Of a DNA stretch of 64,000 nucleotides, positions 37,136-46,014 are shown piece by piece. Origin of the DNA: Thermosynechococcaceae cyanobacterium Okahandja (GTDB lineage Bacteria; Cyanobacteriota; Cyanobacteriia; Thermosynechococcales; Thermosynechococcaceae); contig CP136945.1 in assembly GCA_041530395.1 (NCBI GenBank), forward strand, positions 1,178,001-1,242,000, given 5' to 3'. The stretch's first letter is position 1. Every line of letters starts with the position of its first letter. Position numbers and translations under genes: made by a program. The notes under the pieces are model-generated. The model was not told the origin of the DNA. It did no database searches and saw nothing but the letters and a program-made list of their open reading frames with translations.

Positions 37136-39367
37136 GTGGCATATCCCTTACACATTGCCTTTGTCTGGCACCAGCATCAGCCCCTTTATAAAAGCTGTCG
37201 TACAGGTCAATACCTACTGCCGTGGGTTCGCTTGCACGGCACCAAAGATTACTTAGACCTCATTCTGGTCTTGGCGCAGTACCCGCGCCTGAAACAAACC
37301 GTCAATTTAGTGCCATCGCTGATTCTGCAACTGCAAGACTACGCCAATGGAGTGGCGCTGGATCCCTATCTAACTGCCGCCCTCACCCCCGTCGAGCAAC
37401 TCACGGATCAACAGCGCTGGTTTATCATTGAGCATTTTTTTGATGCCCATCACCGCACGATGATTGATCCCCATCCCCGCTATCGCGAGCTTTACGAACA
37501 GCGACAGACGGAAGGGGCCGCATGGTGTTGGCAGCACTGGCAACCCCAAGACTACGGCGACCTGTTGGCCTGGCATAACTTGGCCTGGATTGACCCCTTC
37601 TACTGGCAGGAGCAGGAGGTGGCAGCTTGGTTTGCCCAGGGACGCAACTTTAGCCTGAGCGATCGCCAGCGGATCATTGCGAAGCAGCGGGAGATTTTGC
37701 GGCAAATTGTGCCCCAGCACCGCGCCCTACAGGAGGCCGGCCAAATCGAAGTCACGACCACCCCCTACACCCATCCTATCCTCCCCCTCTTGGTGGATAC
37801 CGATGCGGCCAAAGTGGCGGTTCCTGAGATAGCCCTACCGCAGCAGCGGTTTCAGTACCCTGAGGATGTGCCACGGCACCTGCGGCGATCGCGAGTGCTC
37901 TACGAACAGTGCTTTGGACGGGCACCGCGGGGGCTATGGCCCTCAGAACAGTCCGTCAGCCCTGCCATCTTACCGACCATTGTTGAGCAGGGGTTTGAGT
38001 GGATCTGCTCCGACGAAGCCGTCTTGGGCTGGACAACGGGCACCTACTTTCACCGCAATGAGGCGGGGGTAGTACAGGAAGCGGCAGTGTTGTACCAACC
38101 CTATCGGCTCACCACCCGCAGCGGCGACTTAAACATCATCTTTCGCGATCACCGTCTTTCGGATTTAATTGGCTTTACCTACAGCGCCATGTCACCGGAA
38201 ACAGCCGCCGCAGATTTGCTCCAGCAGTTAGAGGGGATCCGTCAGCACCTGTTAGCCCATGAAAACACTGGTGGCACTGCCCTTGAGCAATCGTGGTTAG
38301 TGACCATTGCCCTCGATGGCGAAAACTGCTGGGAGTACTACCCACAGGATGGGCTGCCCTTCCTGAATGCCCTGTACAAAGCACTCAGTAACAGTACCCA
38401 ATTTGAGTGTGTCTCGGTGGCGGAGTATCTGCACGCCTCACCGCCCCAAGCTGTCCTAGCGGGCGAGTCGCTCCACAGTGGCTCCTGGATTGACGGGAAT
38501 TTCTGTACTTGGATTGGCGATCCCGTTAAAAACAAAGCGTGGGATTATTTGGCAGCCGCGCGGCAAACCCTTGAGCACCACCCTGAAGCAACAGAGCGAA
38601 CCAACCCCGCCGCTTGGGAAGCCCTCTTGGCGGCAGAAGGCTCAGACTGGTTTTGGTGGTTTGGTGAGGGGCACTCCTCCAACCATGATGCTATGTTCGA
38701 CCAACTCTTTCGGGAGCACTTAATTGCCCTGTACGAAGCGTTAGCAGAGCCTGTGCCCGAGTACCTCCACGAACCGCTGGAAGTGCACGAGGCCAAGGAT
38801 AGTTACCCTCCCCAAGGATTCATTCACCCCCAAATTGACGGGCGGGGAGATGAGCAGGACTGGAATTTTGCCGGTCGCATTCAACTGGGCAGTAGCCGCG
38901 GCACGATGCATCGCCAAACGCTACTCAGTCGGCTTTGGTACGGCGTCGATCACCTCAATATCTATCTCCGTTTGGATGCCCCCGCCCAAAAACATCCCTT
39001 TGGCAATGAGATCAGTACCGTTTACCTGTGCTGGTACTACCCGAACATGGTGACCTACAATAGCCCGCTCTCCCTTAAGGACTATCCCAATGAGCCGCCC
39101 CTCAATTACCTGTATCACCACCAGCTTGTCATTGACTTTGAACAACAGGCGATGACCTTTAGCGAGGCGATCGCCCACTACCAGTGGCAACGCCAAGAAA
39201 CTCATGCCCAGTATGCCCTAGACACCTGCCTAGAAATTGCCATACCATGGGCGGATCTCCACCTGCGGCCAGACTGTGGGCTGCATCTTCTGGTGATTTT
39301 GGCGCAGGATGGCTATTACTTAGATCATTTTCCCCAAGAGCAACTGCTGTTTTTAACCACACCCTAG
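37136..39367 (+). CDS. Glycoside hydrolase family 57 protein
   Basis: 743 residues from a GTG start. GH57 motifs: FVWHQHQPLYK near the N-terminus, the nucleophile block RGLWPSEQSVSP with Glu, and WICSDEAVLGW with the candidate acid Asp. The region after about 540 forms a second beta-rich domain (HPQIDGRGDEQDWNFAGRI) that may bind glucan. GH57 enzymes include amylopullulanases, branching enzymes and 4-alpha-glucanotransferases; the activity here is probably on glycogen or maltodextrin. No export signal, so cytosolic. AGGAGGTGG lies 20 bases upstream, rather far; AAGG at 37125 is closer. Confidence 0.9.
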   Translation: MAYPLHIAFVWHQHQPLYKSCRTGQYLLPWVRLHGTKDYLDLILVLAQYPRLKQTVNLVPSLILQLQDYANGVALDPYLTAALTPVEQLTDQQRWFIIEHFFDAHHRTMIDPHPRYRELYEQRQTEGAAWCWQHWQPQDYGDLLAWHNLAWIDPFYWQEQEVAAWFAQGRNFSLSDRQRIIAKQREILRQIVPQHRALQEAGQIEVTTTPYTHPILPLLVDTDAAKVAVPEIALPQQRFQYPEDVPRHLRRSRVLYEQCFGRAPRGLWPSEQSVSPAILPTIVEQGFEWICSDEAVLGWTTGTYFHRNEAGVVQEAAVLYQPYRLTTRSGDLNIIFRDHRLSDLIGFTYSAMSPETAAADLLQQLEGIRQHLLAHENTGGTALEQSWLVTIALDGENCWEYYPQDGLPFLNALYKALSNSTQFECVSVAEYLHASPPQAVLAGESLHSGSWIDGNFCTWIGDPVKNKAWDYLAAARQTLEHHPEATERTNPAAWEALLAAEGSDWFWWFGEGHSSNHDAMFDQLFREHLIALYEALAEPVPEYLHEPLEVHEAKDSYPPQGFIHPQIDGRGDEQDWNFAGRIQLGSSRGTMHRQTLLSRLWYGVDHLNIYLRLDAPAQKHPFGNEISTVYLCWYYPNMVTYNSPLSLKDYPNEPPLNYLYHHQLVIDFEQQAMTFSEAIAHYQWQRQETHAQYALDTCLEIAIPWADLHLRPDCGLHLLVILAQDGYYLDHFPQEQLLFLTTP

Positions 39368-39451
39368 TCACCGGCAGCGGTTTGGTGAGAGGATGGTTTC
39401 AATCTTGTTGCCTAACGTGATTCTGTCTCACCGTTGTTCTCAGCGCTGCTA

Positions 39452-40618
39452 ATGGATACCATTCCCATTCTTGATCTCAAGGCACAGTACCAGAGCCTGC
39501 AAGCAGAAATTGATCGTGCCGTTGCCCAAGTGCTGGCATCCGGCCAGTTTATCCTTGGCCCCGAAGTTTACGCCTTTGAAGCGGAGGTGGCTGCTTATTT
39601 GGGAGTGCGCCATGCCATTGCAGTGAATTCCGGCACCGATGCCCTTGTCATTGCCCTGCGCAGTTTAGGGATTGGCAGTGGCGACGAAGTGATTACCACC
39701 CCTTTTTCTTTTTTTGCAACGGCAGAGTCCATTAGCTTGGTGGGGGCGCGTCCCGTCTTTGTGGACGTGGAACTGGACTCCTTTAACCTCAATCCGGCGG
39801 GTATTGCGGCTGCCATTACCCCTCGCACCAAGGCCATTATGCCCGTCCATTTGTTTGGCCGCCCCGCCGCCATGGGAGCTATCTACGAGCTAGCGCAGCA
39901 GCACCAGTTGGCCATTATTGAAGACTGTGCCCAATCCTTTGGTGCCCGCTATTGCCCTACCTGTGGTCACTGTCAGTGCACCAGCGCAACCCAAGCGAGG
40001 CTGGCCAATCGCTTTACCGGCACGATTGGCACCATCGGGGCATTTTCATTTTTCCCCACTAAAAACTTGGGTGCCTATGGCGATGGCGGCTTAATTACCA
40101 CCAACGATGATCAACTGGCGGCTCAGGCACGGATGCTGCGGGTGCATGGCTCACGGCAGCGCTACCACCACGAAACCTTTGGATATAATTCGCGTCTCGA
40201 TAGCTTGCAGGCGGCCATTTTACGGGTGAAGCTGCCCCATATTGATCGCTGGAACCACGAGCGGCGGCGGGTGGCGGCGACCTATAACTGTGAGTTGGCA
40301 GGCATTGCCGGACTAGTTACGCCAGAGGTGACGAACGGTCATGTCTTCCATCAATATACGGTGCGCGTCCTCAATGGCGATCGCGATCGTTTGGCAGCCT
40401 TTCTCAAAGCCGCCGGCATTAGCTCAATGATTTACTACCCTATCCCCCAAGATCACTGTCCCATGTATAAAGGCCAGTATCCCCCCAATCCTGTGAGCGA
40501 TCGCCTTGCAACAGAAGTCCTGAGTCTGCCTATTTGGCCAGAGTTAAGCGATGCCACCATTACCCACATTGCGGCAACCATCCGCGAATTTTTTGCCGCC
40601 TCTTCCCTGTCTAGGTGA
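39452..40618 (+). CDS. DegT/DnrJ/EryC1/StrS aminotransferase with a Cys-rich insertion
   Basis: 388 residues. PLP-dependent sugar aminotransferase fold: IPILDLKAQYQ, GPEVYAFEAEVAAYLG, NSGTDALVIALRSLG, EDCAQSFGARY and the PLP lysine in FPTKNLGAYGDGG. Between GARY and GTIGAFSF there is an added stretch holding C-P-T-C-G-H-C-Q-C, four cysteines and a histidine that could bind metal. Likely forms a 4-amino- or 3-amino-6-deoxy nucleotide sugar. It precedes the nonulosonate island and might supply its amino sugar step, though composition and HIP1 content match the host. Confidence 0.88.
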   Translation: MDTIPILDLKAQYQSLQAEIDRAVAQVLASGQFILGPEVYAFEAEVAAYLGVRHAIAVNSGTDALVIALRSLGIGSGDEVITTPFSFFATAESISLVGARPVFVDVELDSFNLNPAGIAAAITPRTKAIMPVHLFGRPAAMGAIYELAQQHQLAIIEDCAQSFGARYCPTCGHCQCTSATQARLANRFTGTIGTIGAFSFFPTKNLGAYGDGGLITTNDDQLAAQARMLRVHGSRQRYHHETFGYNSRLDSLQAAILRVKLPHIDRWNHERRRVAATYNCELAGIAGLVTPEVTNGHVFHQYTVRVLNGDRDRLAAFLKAAGISSMIYYPIPQDHCPMYKGQYPPNPVSDRLATEVLSLPIWPELSDATITHIAATIREFFAASSLSR

Positions 40619-40721
40619 ATGATTTGTTCTTGGAACTGCGCAATTTACCGTACCCTATGGCATTGCCAATAAAATATGACGTGCAGAATGACGTGATCAG
40701 CAAGATTAGGGAGTTGTGTCT

Positions 40722-41429
40722 ATGAATATTGCAGTCATCCCAGCCCGGGGCGGCAGTAAGCGGATTCCCCGCAAGAATATTAGGCCTTTTCACGGCAAGC
40801 CAATCATCGCGTACACAATTGAGGCTGCCAAGCAAAGTGGCGTGTTTGACCAGATTATTGTCTCTACTGATGATGAGGCGATCGGTACTATGGCCAAGTC
40901 CTATGGTGCAGAGTTCCCATTTATACGTCCACCCCAGCTAGCGGATGATTATGCAGGAACAGTCGATGTGGTCAGTCATGCAGTTCAGTGGCTAGTTGAT
41001 CAGAAAATAGCGTGTACATATGTCTGCTGCTTGTATGCAACTGCCCCCTTTCTAATGTTTTCTATCGATTACATCCGTAAGGGACTAGATATTCTCCAAA
41101 AGTCTAACCAATGGGACTATATATTTTCGGCAACAACATTCCCTTCATCAGTCTTTCGCTCCTTTTCCCTCACTGATGAGGGTGGCATCGAAATGTTATT
41201 TCCAGAACACCGCAATAGTCGTTCACAAGACTTACCTGAAATGTGGCATGATGCAGCCCAATTTTACTGGGGTACCACCGTGGCATGGTTAGAGAAAAGA
41301 GCTATGGTTGGCGGCAGATCCACAGTGATCAAGTTACCTAGATGGCAGGTACAAGATATTGACACAGAGGATGATTGGTTGATGGCCGAGCGTTTATATG
41401 GTTTGCTTATGACGAAGGAGCCATCCTAA
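40722..41429 (+). CDS. pseF: Pseudaminic acid cytidylyltransferase
   Basis: About 235 residues. Activates a nonulosonic acid as its CMP derivative for transfer. The opening NIAVIPARGGSKRIPRKNIR is the CTP-binding signature of the NeuA/PseF family, and GKPIIAYTIEAA, VSTDDEAIG and DYAGTVDVVSHAV fit PseF better than NeuA. An in-frame GTG lies two codons upstream of the ATG. The gene marks the left edge of an AT-rich island; no HIP1 octamer occurs between about 40500 and 47600. Confidence 0.88.
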   Translation: MNIAVIPARGGSKRIPRKNIRPFHGKPIIAYTIEAAKQSGVFDQIIVSTDDEAIGTMAKSYGAEFPFIRPPQLADDYAGTVDVVSHAVQWLVDQKIACTYVCCLYATAPFLMFSIDYIRKGLDILQKSNQWDYIFSATTFPSSVFRSFSLTDEGGIEMLFPEHRNSRSQDLPEMWHDAAQFYWGTTVAWLEKRAMVGGRSTVIKLPRWQVQDIDTEDDWLMAERLYGLLMTKEPS

Positions 41430-41499
41430 ATTGAACAGTTAACTAGTCACCACCATCAATAGCCCAACGCCCTTGGTGGGGATGCTGCGGTACAAAGGA

Positions 41500-41955
41500 T
41501 TATTCCCAGTCACTGCTTGTATCACACAAAAATTGGTCATCCAGTATTTGCTCAAGTGTATATACATTCTTCTGGGGGAAAACCCTCAAAGGAAGCAAGG
41601 TTTCCCGCAACGCCAAATCTAAGCCACTCTCAAAGCCATCCTCTAGTGCCTCTGCCGTCACTGAACTTAAGCTAGGATTACGCTTCAGATGGCGACGGAT
41701 AGCGCGGCGCTGCTCTCGGATGGTCAAGAACCAACTGCGGCAGCGTCCTTCGGGTTGATACTCCCATTTGAGCAGGTGACCGATGAGAACTGTAAGACGG
41801 CTAACCCACTCACGATACTCCTGCCTGCCTAAAGATTCTAATTCCTGCCTTAAATTTTCCCAATCTAGCTCAGCAGGATTCCTATTGACCAGTGCCTGTA
41901 TCTGCCACTGTGTCCAAGCATAAAAATCTGTATCGTGTAAATAGGCTTTTTCCAT
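41500..41955 (-). CDS. DUF29-family protein
   Basis: 151 residues with the cyanobacterial DUF29 pattern: YLHDTDFYAWTQWQIQALVN (20), LDWENLRQELESLGRQE, LTVLIGHLLKWEYQPE, SWFLTIREQRRAI and an ALEDGFESGLDLA tail. Function unknown; family members are numerous in cyanobacteria and often near mobile or addiction genes. It points against the pse genes and starts 42 bp from pseG, so they share a divergent promoter region. Confidence 0.85.
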   Translation of the reverse strand: MEKAYLHDTDFYAWTQWQIQALVNRNPAELDWENLRQELESLGRQEYREWVSRLTVLIGHLLKWEYQPEGRCRSWFLTIREQRRAIRRHLKRNPSLSSVTAEALEDGFESGLDLALRETLLPLRVFPQKNVYTLEQILDDQFLCDTSSDWE

Positions 41956-41997
41956 GTCGCTATAATACGAGCATGAGTTACAGCTCCATCTTACTTC

Positions 41998-43062
41998 ATG
42001 CTGGTTGTCTTTCGCGTTGACTCATCCCATCAGATTGGTATAGGGCACCTGATGCGCTGCCTTACCTTGGCAACCGCCCTACGGGAGCAAGGTGCGACCT
42101 GTGAATTTATTTGCCGTAGTCACGCCCACAACAGCATTGATCTGATCAGGCAAGAGCACTTCAGGGTTTATGAGCTACCCCAAGGGCTTGAACCCACTGC
42201 TCCTGATTGTTTGGGGGTGGCGCCTGTTATCGATGCCACTGAAACCCTTGCAATCATTAAAGGCCTTTCAGGAGTGCCCGACTGGTTAATTGTGGATCAC
42301 TATGGAATTGATCGGGGGTGGGAGCAAATCTTACGCCCATTTGTGAAGAAGATTTTTGTCATTGATGATTTAGCGAATCGTCCCCATGAATGCGATGTTT
42401 TACTTGATCAGAATTACAGCCATCGCTGGGATCGTTATGAAGGTCTTGTACCAGAGGGATGCTGTGTTCTGTTAGGGCCTGAGTACGCACTTTTGCGGCC
42501 AGAATTCCTGAAAGCACGCCAGAAAATAGAGCAGGAAGGTCGCCCACCCTTTAATCCTCGGAAAGTTCTAGTTTTCTTTGGTGGAACTGATCCTCAGAAT
42601 TACACGGGCAAAGCACTGAGTATCTTAAGGGAAATTGGAGACTTTGCCCCAGAGGTTGTCATTGGTAGCCAAAATCCCCATCGGCTCCAGATTGAAGAGC
42701 AGATGCAAGCGTTTCCTGATGGTCAATTGCATATTCAAACCCAAAAGATGGCTGAACTCATGTGCCGCTGCTCTTGGTATTTAGGCGCAGGCGGCTCGGT
42801 AACATGGGAGCGGATGTGTTTGGGTTTAACGGGAATTGTAATTTTAACCGCACAAAATCAGTACAATTTTTCTGTTGCCCTGTTTGAAGATAAGTTTCAG
42901 ATTATTATTAAGGAACTGTCATTATCTACGATTAGAAATGCCTATAAGGATTATATCCTAAATGGCAACTTTTCAAATTATTCAGAGAAATGTTTAAACA
43001 TTGTTGATGTTAAGGGTAAGGATTATCTTTGTAGTAAGGTACTGTATTTGTCAGGATTGTAA
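41998..43062 (+). CDS. pseG: UDP-2,4-diacetamido-trideoxy-altropyranose hydrolase
   Basis: 354 residues, GT-B fold. PseG removes UDP from the altrose intermediate before PseI condenses it with phosphoenolpyruvate. The diagnostic N-terminus VFRVDSSHQIGIGHLMRCLT (20) has the catalytic His in GIGHLMRC; DWLIVDHYGID, VFFGGTDPQN and GAGGSVTWERMCLG complete the pattern. From about residue 285 the DNA becomes markedly more AT-rich, matching the foreign-looking genes that follow. The next gene starts 3 bp after the stop. Confidence 0.88.
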   Translation: MLVVFRVDSSHQIGIGHLMRCLTLATALREQGATCEFICRSHAHNSIDLIRQEHFRVYELPQGLEPTAPDCLGVAPVIDATETLAIIKGLSGVPDWLIVDHYGIDRGWEQILRPFVKKIFVIDDLANRPHECDVLLDQNYSHRWDRYEGLVPEGCCVLLGPEYALLRPEFLKARQKIEQEGRPPFNPRKVLVFFGGTDPQNYTGKALSILREIGDFAPEVVIGSQNPHRLQIEEQMQAFPDGQLHIQTQKMAELMCRCSWYLGAGGSVTWERMCLGLTGIVILTAQNQYNFSVALFEDKFQIIIKELSLSTIRNAYKDYILNGNFSNYSEKCLNIVDVKGKDYLCSKVLYLSGL

Positions 43063-43065
43063 TTT

Positions 43066-43725
43066 ATGAGCAAATCCCTTAGAATATCAATACTATCACA
43101 AGAAGAATCATGGATAAATAGTTTTTTGAGGAAATGGGTCGAAGAGTTACTAGATAGATTTCAGGTAAATTTTGTTCATCAAGAAATTAATGTGGGGAGT
43201 GGTGATATTTTATTTATACTTTCTTACTGGCAAAAGGTATCAAATAATACACTCGATAAATTCACGTCACCTGTTGTTGTTCATGAAAGCGAATTACCAA
43301 AAGGGCGCGGGTGGTCTCCTGTTAGTTGGGCAGTCTTAGAAGGTAGTAACCAAATATCAATTGTTCTTTTTAAGGCAACTCCTCAAATTGATCAAGGTGA
43401 AATATACCTAAAAGATTATATTTATTTGGAAGGACATGAACTTATTGATGAAATACGAGCGAAGCAAGCTTATAAAACAATTGACTTATGCAACAGATTT
43501 ATTAAGGAATATCCGCAAATTTTGAACTACGGAGTTGCTCAAGCTGGTGAGCCTACTTACCTAAGAAGACGTACACCAAAAGATTCTCAATTAGATATTC
43601 ACAAAAGTATTTATGAACAATTAAATCTTCTAAGAATATCAGACAATGAAAAATATCCGGCTTTTTTCGAGTATCTAGGGAAGAAGTATATTATAAAGAT
43701 ATACAAAGAAGATGCTCAGCCATAA
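43066..43725 (+). CDS. Formyltransferase-like protein 1 of the nonulosonate locus
   Basis: 219 residues, very AT-rich. It has a methionyl-tRNA-formyltransferase-like core: HESELPKGRGWSPVSWAVLE (20) and an Asp in QIDQGEIYLKDY, but the Asn of the usual N-x-H-D triad is replaced by Val. The C-terminal part FLEYLGKKYIIKI resembles the tail of Fmt-like sugar formyltransferases. Probably acts on an amino sugar or nonulosonate rather than tRNA. Located directly behind pseG. Confidence 0.68.
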   Translation: MSKSLRISILSQEESWINSFLRKWVEELLDRFQVNFVHQEINVGSGDILFILSYWQKVSNNTLDKFTSPVVVHESELPKGRGWSPVSWAVLEGSNQISIVLFKATPQIDQGEIYLKDYIYLEGHELIDEIRAKQAYKTIDLCNRFIKEYPQILNYGVAQAGEPTYLRRRTPKDSQLDIHKSIYEQLNLLRISDNEKYPAFFEYLGKKYIIKIYKEDAQP

Positions 43726-43733
43726 TTTGCAAA

Positions 43734-43808
43734 AAAAATACTCTTGCTATTGCCGCCCACCCTGATGATGAAATTCTGGGCTATGTTGACACATTAGCTA
43801 TGTTTTAA
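43734..43808 (+). pseudogene. N-terminal remnant of a PIG-L deacetylase gene
   Basis: In frame, this short stretch reads LAIAAHPDDEILGYVDTLA before a TAA stop. It matches residues 11-28 of the intact PIG-L deacetylase at 44582 (VVAAHPDDEILGCGGTLA) but has no start codon and no continuation. It shows that the locus once had a second PIG-L copy next to the first formyltransferase-like gene. Confidence 0.75.
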
Positions 43809-44097
43809 ACAATGAATGATCTGATTACAGTCTTTTTATTAATAATGGGGTGTCACAGTAACTCTTTCATGATCACTTCATTCTTGAGACAGGCTTTTGC
43901 TATTTCAAATAGATTAAGGGTACCTCTATTAATTTATAAATAGTCCTTGTAGGGGAGCACACCCCGACTCTGGTTCTATGGCTACGCCACGCAAGCTATC
44001 AGCATTCTAGGGATGGACTTCTTTGCCAGTTTCAATCAATTGAGGTGCTCTAGAATCAGGTATAATAGGGGGGTGCTACTTTTATAAGTGACCTTGT
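43809..44097. other. Degenerate spacer between the PIG-L remnant and hicBA
   Basis: About 290 bp with no intact gene. One plus-strand stretch around 43960-44050 can be read as LWFYGYATQAISILGMDFFA, possibly a further decayed coding relic. The right end carries a promoter-like TATAAT. Confidence 0.4.
44040..44066 (+). promoter_or_regulatory. Candidate promoter of hicBA
   Basis: TTGAGG at 44040-44045 and a perfect TATAAT at 44061-44066 are 15 bp apart, somewhat short. The first ATG of the hicB-like gene lies 31 bases downstream. Confidence 0.4.
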
Positions 44098-44324
44098 ATG
44101 CAGAAACATATAAAAATTATTGTTGAAAAGCATACTGATGGGTATGTTGCTTATCCGCTTGGTTGGGGGGAGTTGTGATCAGTGAAGGAGACTCTTATGA
44201 AGAAGTACTAAATAATGTCAAGTCGGCAATAAATTTTCATATTCAGACATTTGGTAAAGAGGCTCTTGACGAAGATTTGTCAGTGCTAGAAGTGTTTGTT
44301 GCAGAAACAGGGGTGGTTGTTTAG
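44098..44324 (+). pseudogene. hicB: HicB-type antitoxin, frameshifted
   Basis: The N-terminal part reads MQKHIKIIVEKHTDGYVAYP then LGWGEL and a premature TGA. In the next frame translation continues VVISEGDSYEEVLNNVKSAI and ends FVAETGVVV with TAG at 44322-44324. The break falls in a run of six G at 44165-44170; one added base would restore a full antitoxin of about 75 residues. It may be a true null allele, a phase-variable tract or an assembly error. The restored stop overlaps the hicA start (TAGTG). Confidence 0.72.
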
Positions 44325-44536
44325 TGAGTAAGTTTCCTGTGGATGCACCCAAAGCTAGAGTCCTCAAAGCTCTAGGCATACTTGGTTTTTGCATCGTTAG
44401 AGAACAGGAGCATATTGCTCTAGTACGAGAAAATTTAGATGGCACAAGGACACCCCTGACGATACCCAATCATTCCTACATCAAGTCTTCCACTCTACGC
44501 ACAATCTGCACCCAAGCAGGCATCTTCTCGATATGA
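44324..44536 (+). CDS. hicA: HicA-family toxin (mRNA interferase)
   Basis: 70 residues from a GTG that overlaps the hicB stop. The sequence MSKFPVDAPKARVLKALGIL (20) followed by GFCIVREQEHIALVREN, TRTPLTIPNH and LRTICTQAGI fits HicA, a small double-stranded-RNA-binding-fold ribonuclease. The usual GSHHIF block reads EQEHIAL here, keeping the catalytic His. With hicB broken, the toxin would be expected to be harmful unless it is inactive, poorly translated, or neutralised elsewhere. Confidence 0.82.
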   Translation: MSKFPVDAPKARVLKALGILGFCIVREQEHIALVRENLDGTRTPLTIPNHSYIKSSTLRTICTQAGIFSI

Positions 44537-44581
44537 ATTTATTAGAGCTTACAACCAAACCTGAATATACTTTTAGCACTT

Positions 44582-45307
44582 ATGGTTAATTACCATTTTC
44601 ATAGAAGAGTGTTAGTAGTCGCCGCTCACCCCGACGATGAAATCCTTGGTTGTGGGGGCACCCTAGCTTTACATTCTGCTAGGGGTGATCGGGTTACTAT
44701 TATGATTATGGCAGAGGGAATTACCAGTCGCAATCAAGTACGTGATGTGACGTTATGTGGGGCTAAATTAACTGATTTACAGCAAACAGCAGTACAAGCT
44801 GCTCAAATCATTGGTGTTTCAGATGTCCGCTTTGCGGGTCTGCCAGACAATCGAATGGATAGCCTAGACTTATTGGACATTGTAAAAATTATCGAACAAG
44901 TTATTGATGACATCCAGCCAGAGATCATCTATACTCATCACTACGGTGACTTAAATATAGACCACCAAATAACCCATCAAGCCACGATGACTGCCGCTCG
45001 CCCTTTACCCAATAGTTCTGTAAAAAAATTATTATTCTTTGAAGTGCCGTCAGCAACTGGCTGGAACACTCCTACGCCTCAAAATGCTTTTATTCCTCAA
45101 TATTATATTGATTTGTCAAAAAAAATAAATGGGAGTGAAACTGCGCTTGATTATAAGTTGGAAGCCTTAAAAATTTACGAAAGTGAAATGCGCCCCTATC
45201 CTCATAACCGTTCTATGAAATCTGTAGAGTATCTAGCTTACTGGCGAGGCTCTTCAGTAGGCTTATTGAGTGCTGAAGCATTTCAAGTTGGACGAATTTT
45301 AATATGA
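44582..45307 (+). CDS. PIG-L/LmbE-family N-deacetylase
   Basis: 241 residues. Zinc-dependent N-acetyl deacetylase fold with AHPDDEILGCGGTLA near the N-terminus and HHYGDLNIDHQITHQ as the second metal-binding block. Its position between nonulosonate genes and before a formyltransferase-like gene (4-bp overlap with it) suggests removal of an N-acetyl group so that a formyl group can be added. This functional reading is inference. Confidence 0.85.
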   Translation: MVNYHFHRRVLVVAAHPDDEILGCGGTLALHSARGDRVTIMIMAEGITSRNQVRDVTLCGAKLTDLQQTAVQAAQIIGVSDVRFAGLPDNRMDSLDLLDIVKIIEQVIDDIQPEIIYTHHYGDLNIDHQITHQATMTAARPLPNSSVKKLLFFEVPSATGWNTPTPQNAFIPQYYIDLSKKINGSETALDYKLEALKIYESEMRPYPHNRSMKSVEYLAYWRGSSVGLLSAEAFQVGRILI

Positions 45308-46011
45308 AAAATCAGAGCGTTATTATTGTAACAAATCGCAAACGAAACGAATTTCTAGAAAGTTCTATTCATAGTAAAACTAAAAGGAAAACTTTCCTGA
45401 TTACCAAAGAAGAACAATTTACCTATGATCAAATAATTGATCTTAATCCCGAATGGATATTTGTTCCTCATTGGTCAAAAATAATACCAGCAGAAATATA
45501 TGAAAATTTTCGTGTTGTTATTTTTCATATGACAGATTTACCATTTGGTCGAGGTGGTAGCCCACTACAGAATCTAATTATTCGTGGATTCGAAAATACT
45601 GTTATCAGTGCTATTCAATGTACAGAAGAACTAGATGCAGGAGATATTTATCTTAAAGAACCCTTAAATCTAAATGGTACTGCTGACGAAATTCTGTTGA
45701 GAGCAAGCTTCGTCATAGAGAAAATGATTATTAGGATATTAGAGGAAAACCCAACACCGATACCCCAAAAGGGAAAGGTTACTTTTTTCCAAAGGCGTAA
45801 ACCAGACCAAAGTAAACTTGATTTTGAAAATATTCAAACCCTTGACCAATTTTATGATTATATTCGTATGCTAGATGGAGAAGGTTATCCGAATGCTTTC
45901 TTAGAAATTGGAAATTTTCGAATAATTTTTTCGTCGCCGCATCGCCGTTCTGGTCATCTTGAAAGTCAAGTGAAAATTGAGTATATTGATCAAAGTTCAT
46001 TAGGAAATTGA
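45304..46011 (+). CDS. Formyltransferase-like protein 2 of the nonulosonate locus
   Basis: 235 residues. Core motif FHMTDLPFGRGGSPLQNLI and ELDAGDIYLKEPL, typical of methionyl-tRNA-formyltransferase-like proteins found in nonulosonate and spore-coat polysaccharide loci. The triad Asn is Ile here. It starts within the last codons of the PIG-L gene (ATGA-type overlap) and is followed 3 bp on by pseI, so the three are one translation-coupled unit. It probably N-formylates the deacetylated sugar. Confidence 0.78.
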   Translation: MKNQSVIIVTNRKRNEFLESSIHSKTKRKTFLITKEEQFTYDQIIDLNPEWIFVPHWSKIIPAEIYENFRVVIFHMTDLPFGRGGSPLQNLIIRGFENTVISAIQCTEELDAGDIYLKEPLNLNGTADEILLRASFVIEKMIIRILEENPTPIPQKGKVTFFQRRKPDQSKLDFENIQTLDQFYDYIRMLDGEGYPNAFLEIGNFRIIFSSPHRRSGHLESQVKIEYIDQSSLGN

Positions 46012-46014
46012 AAA

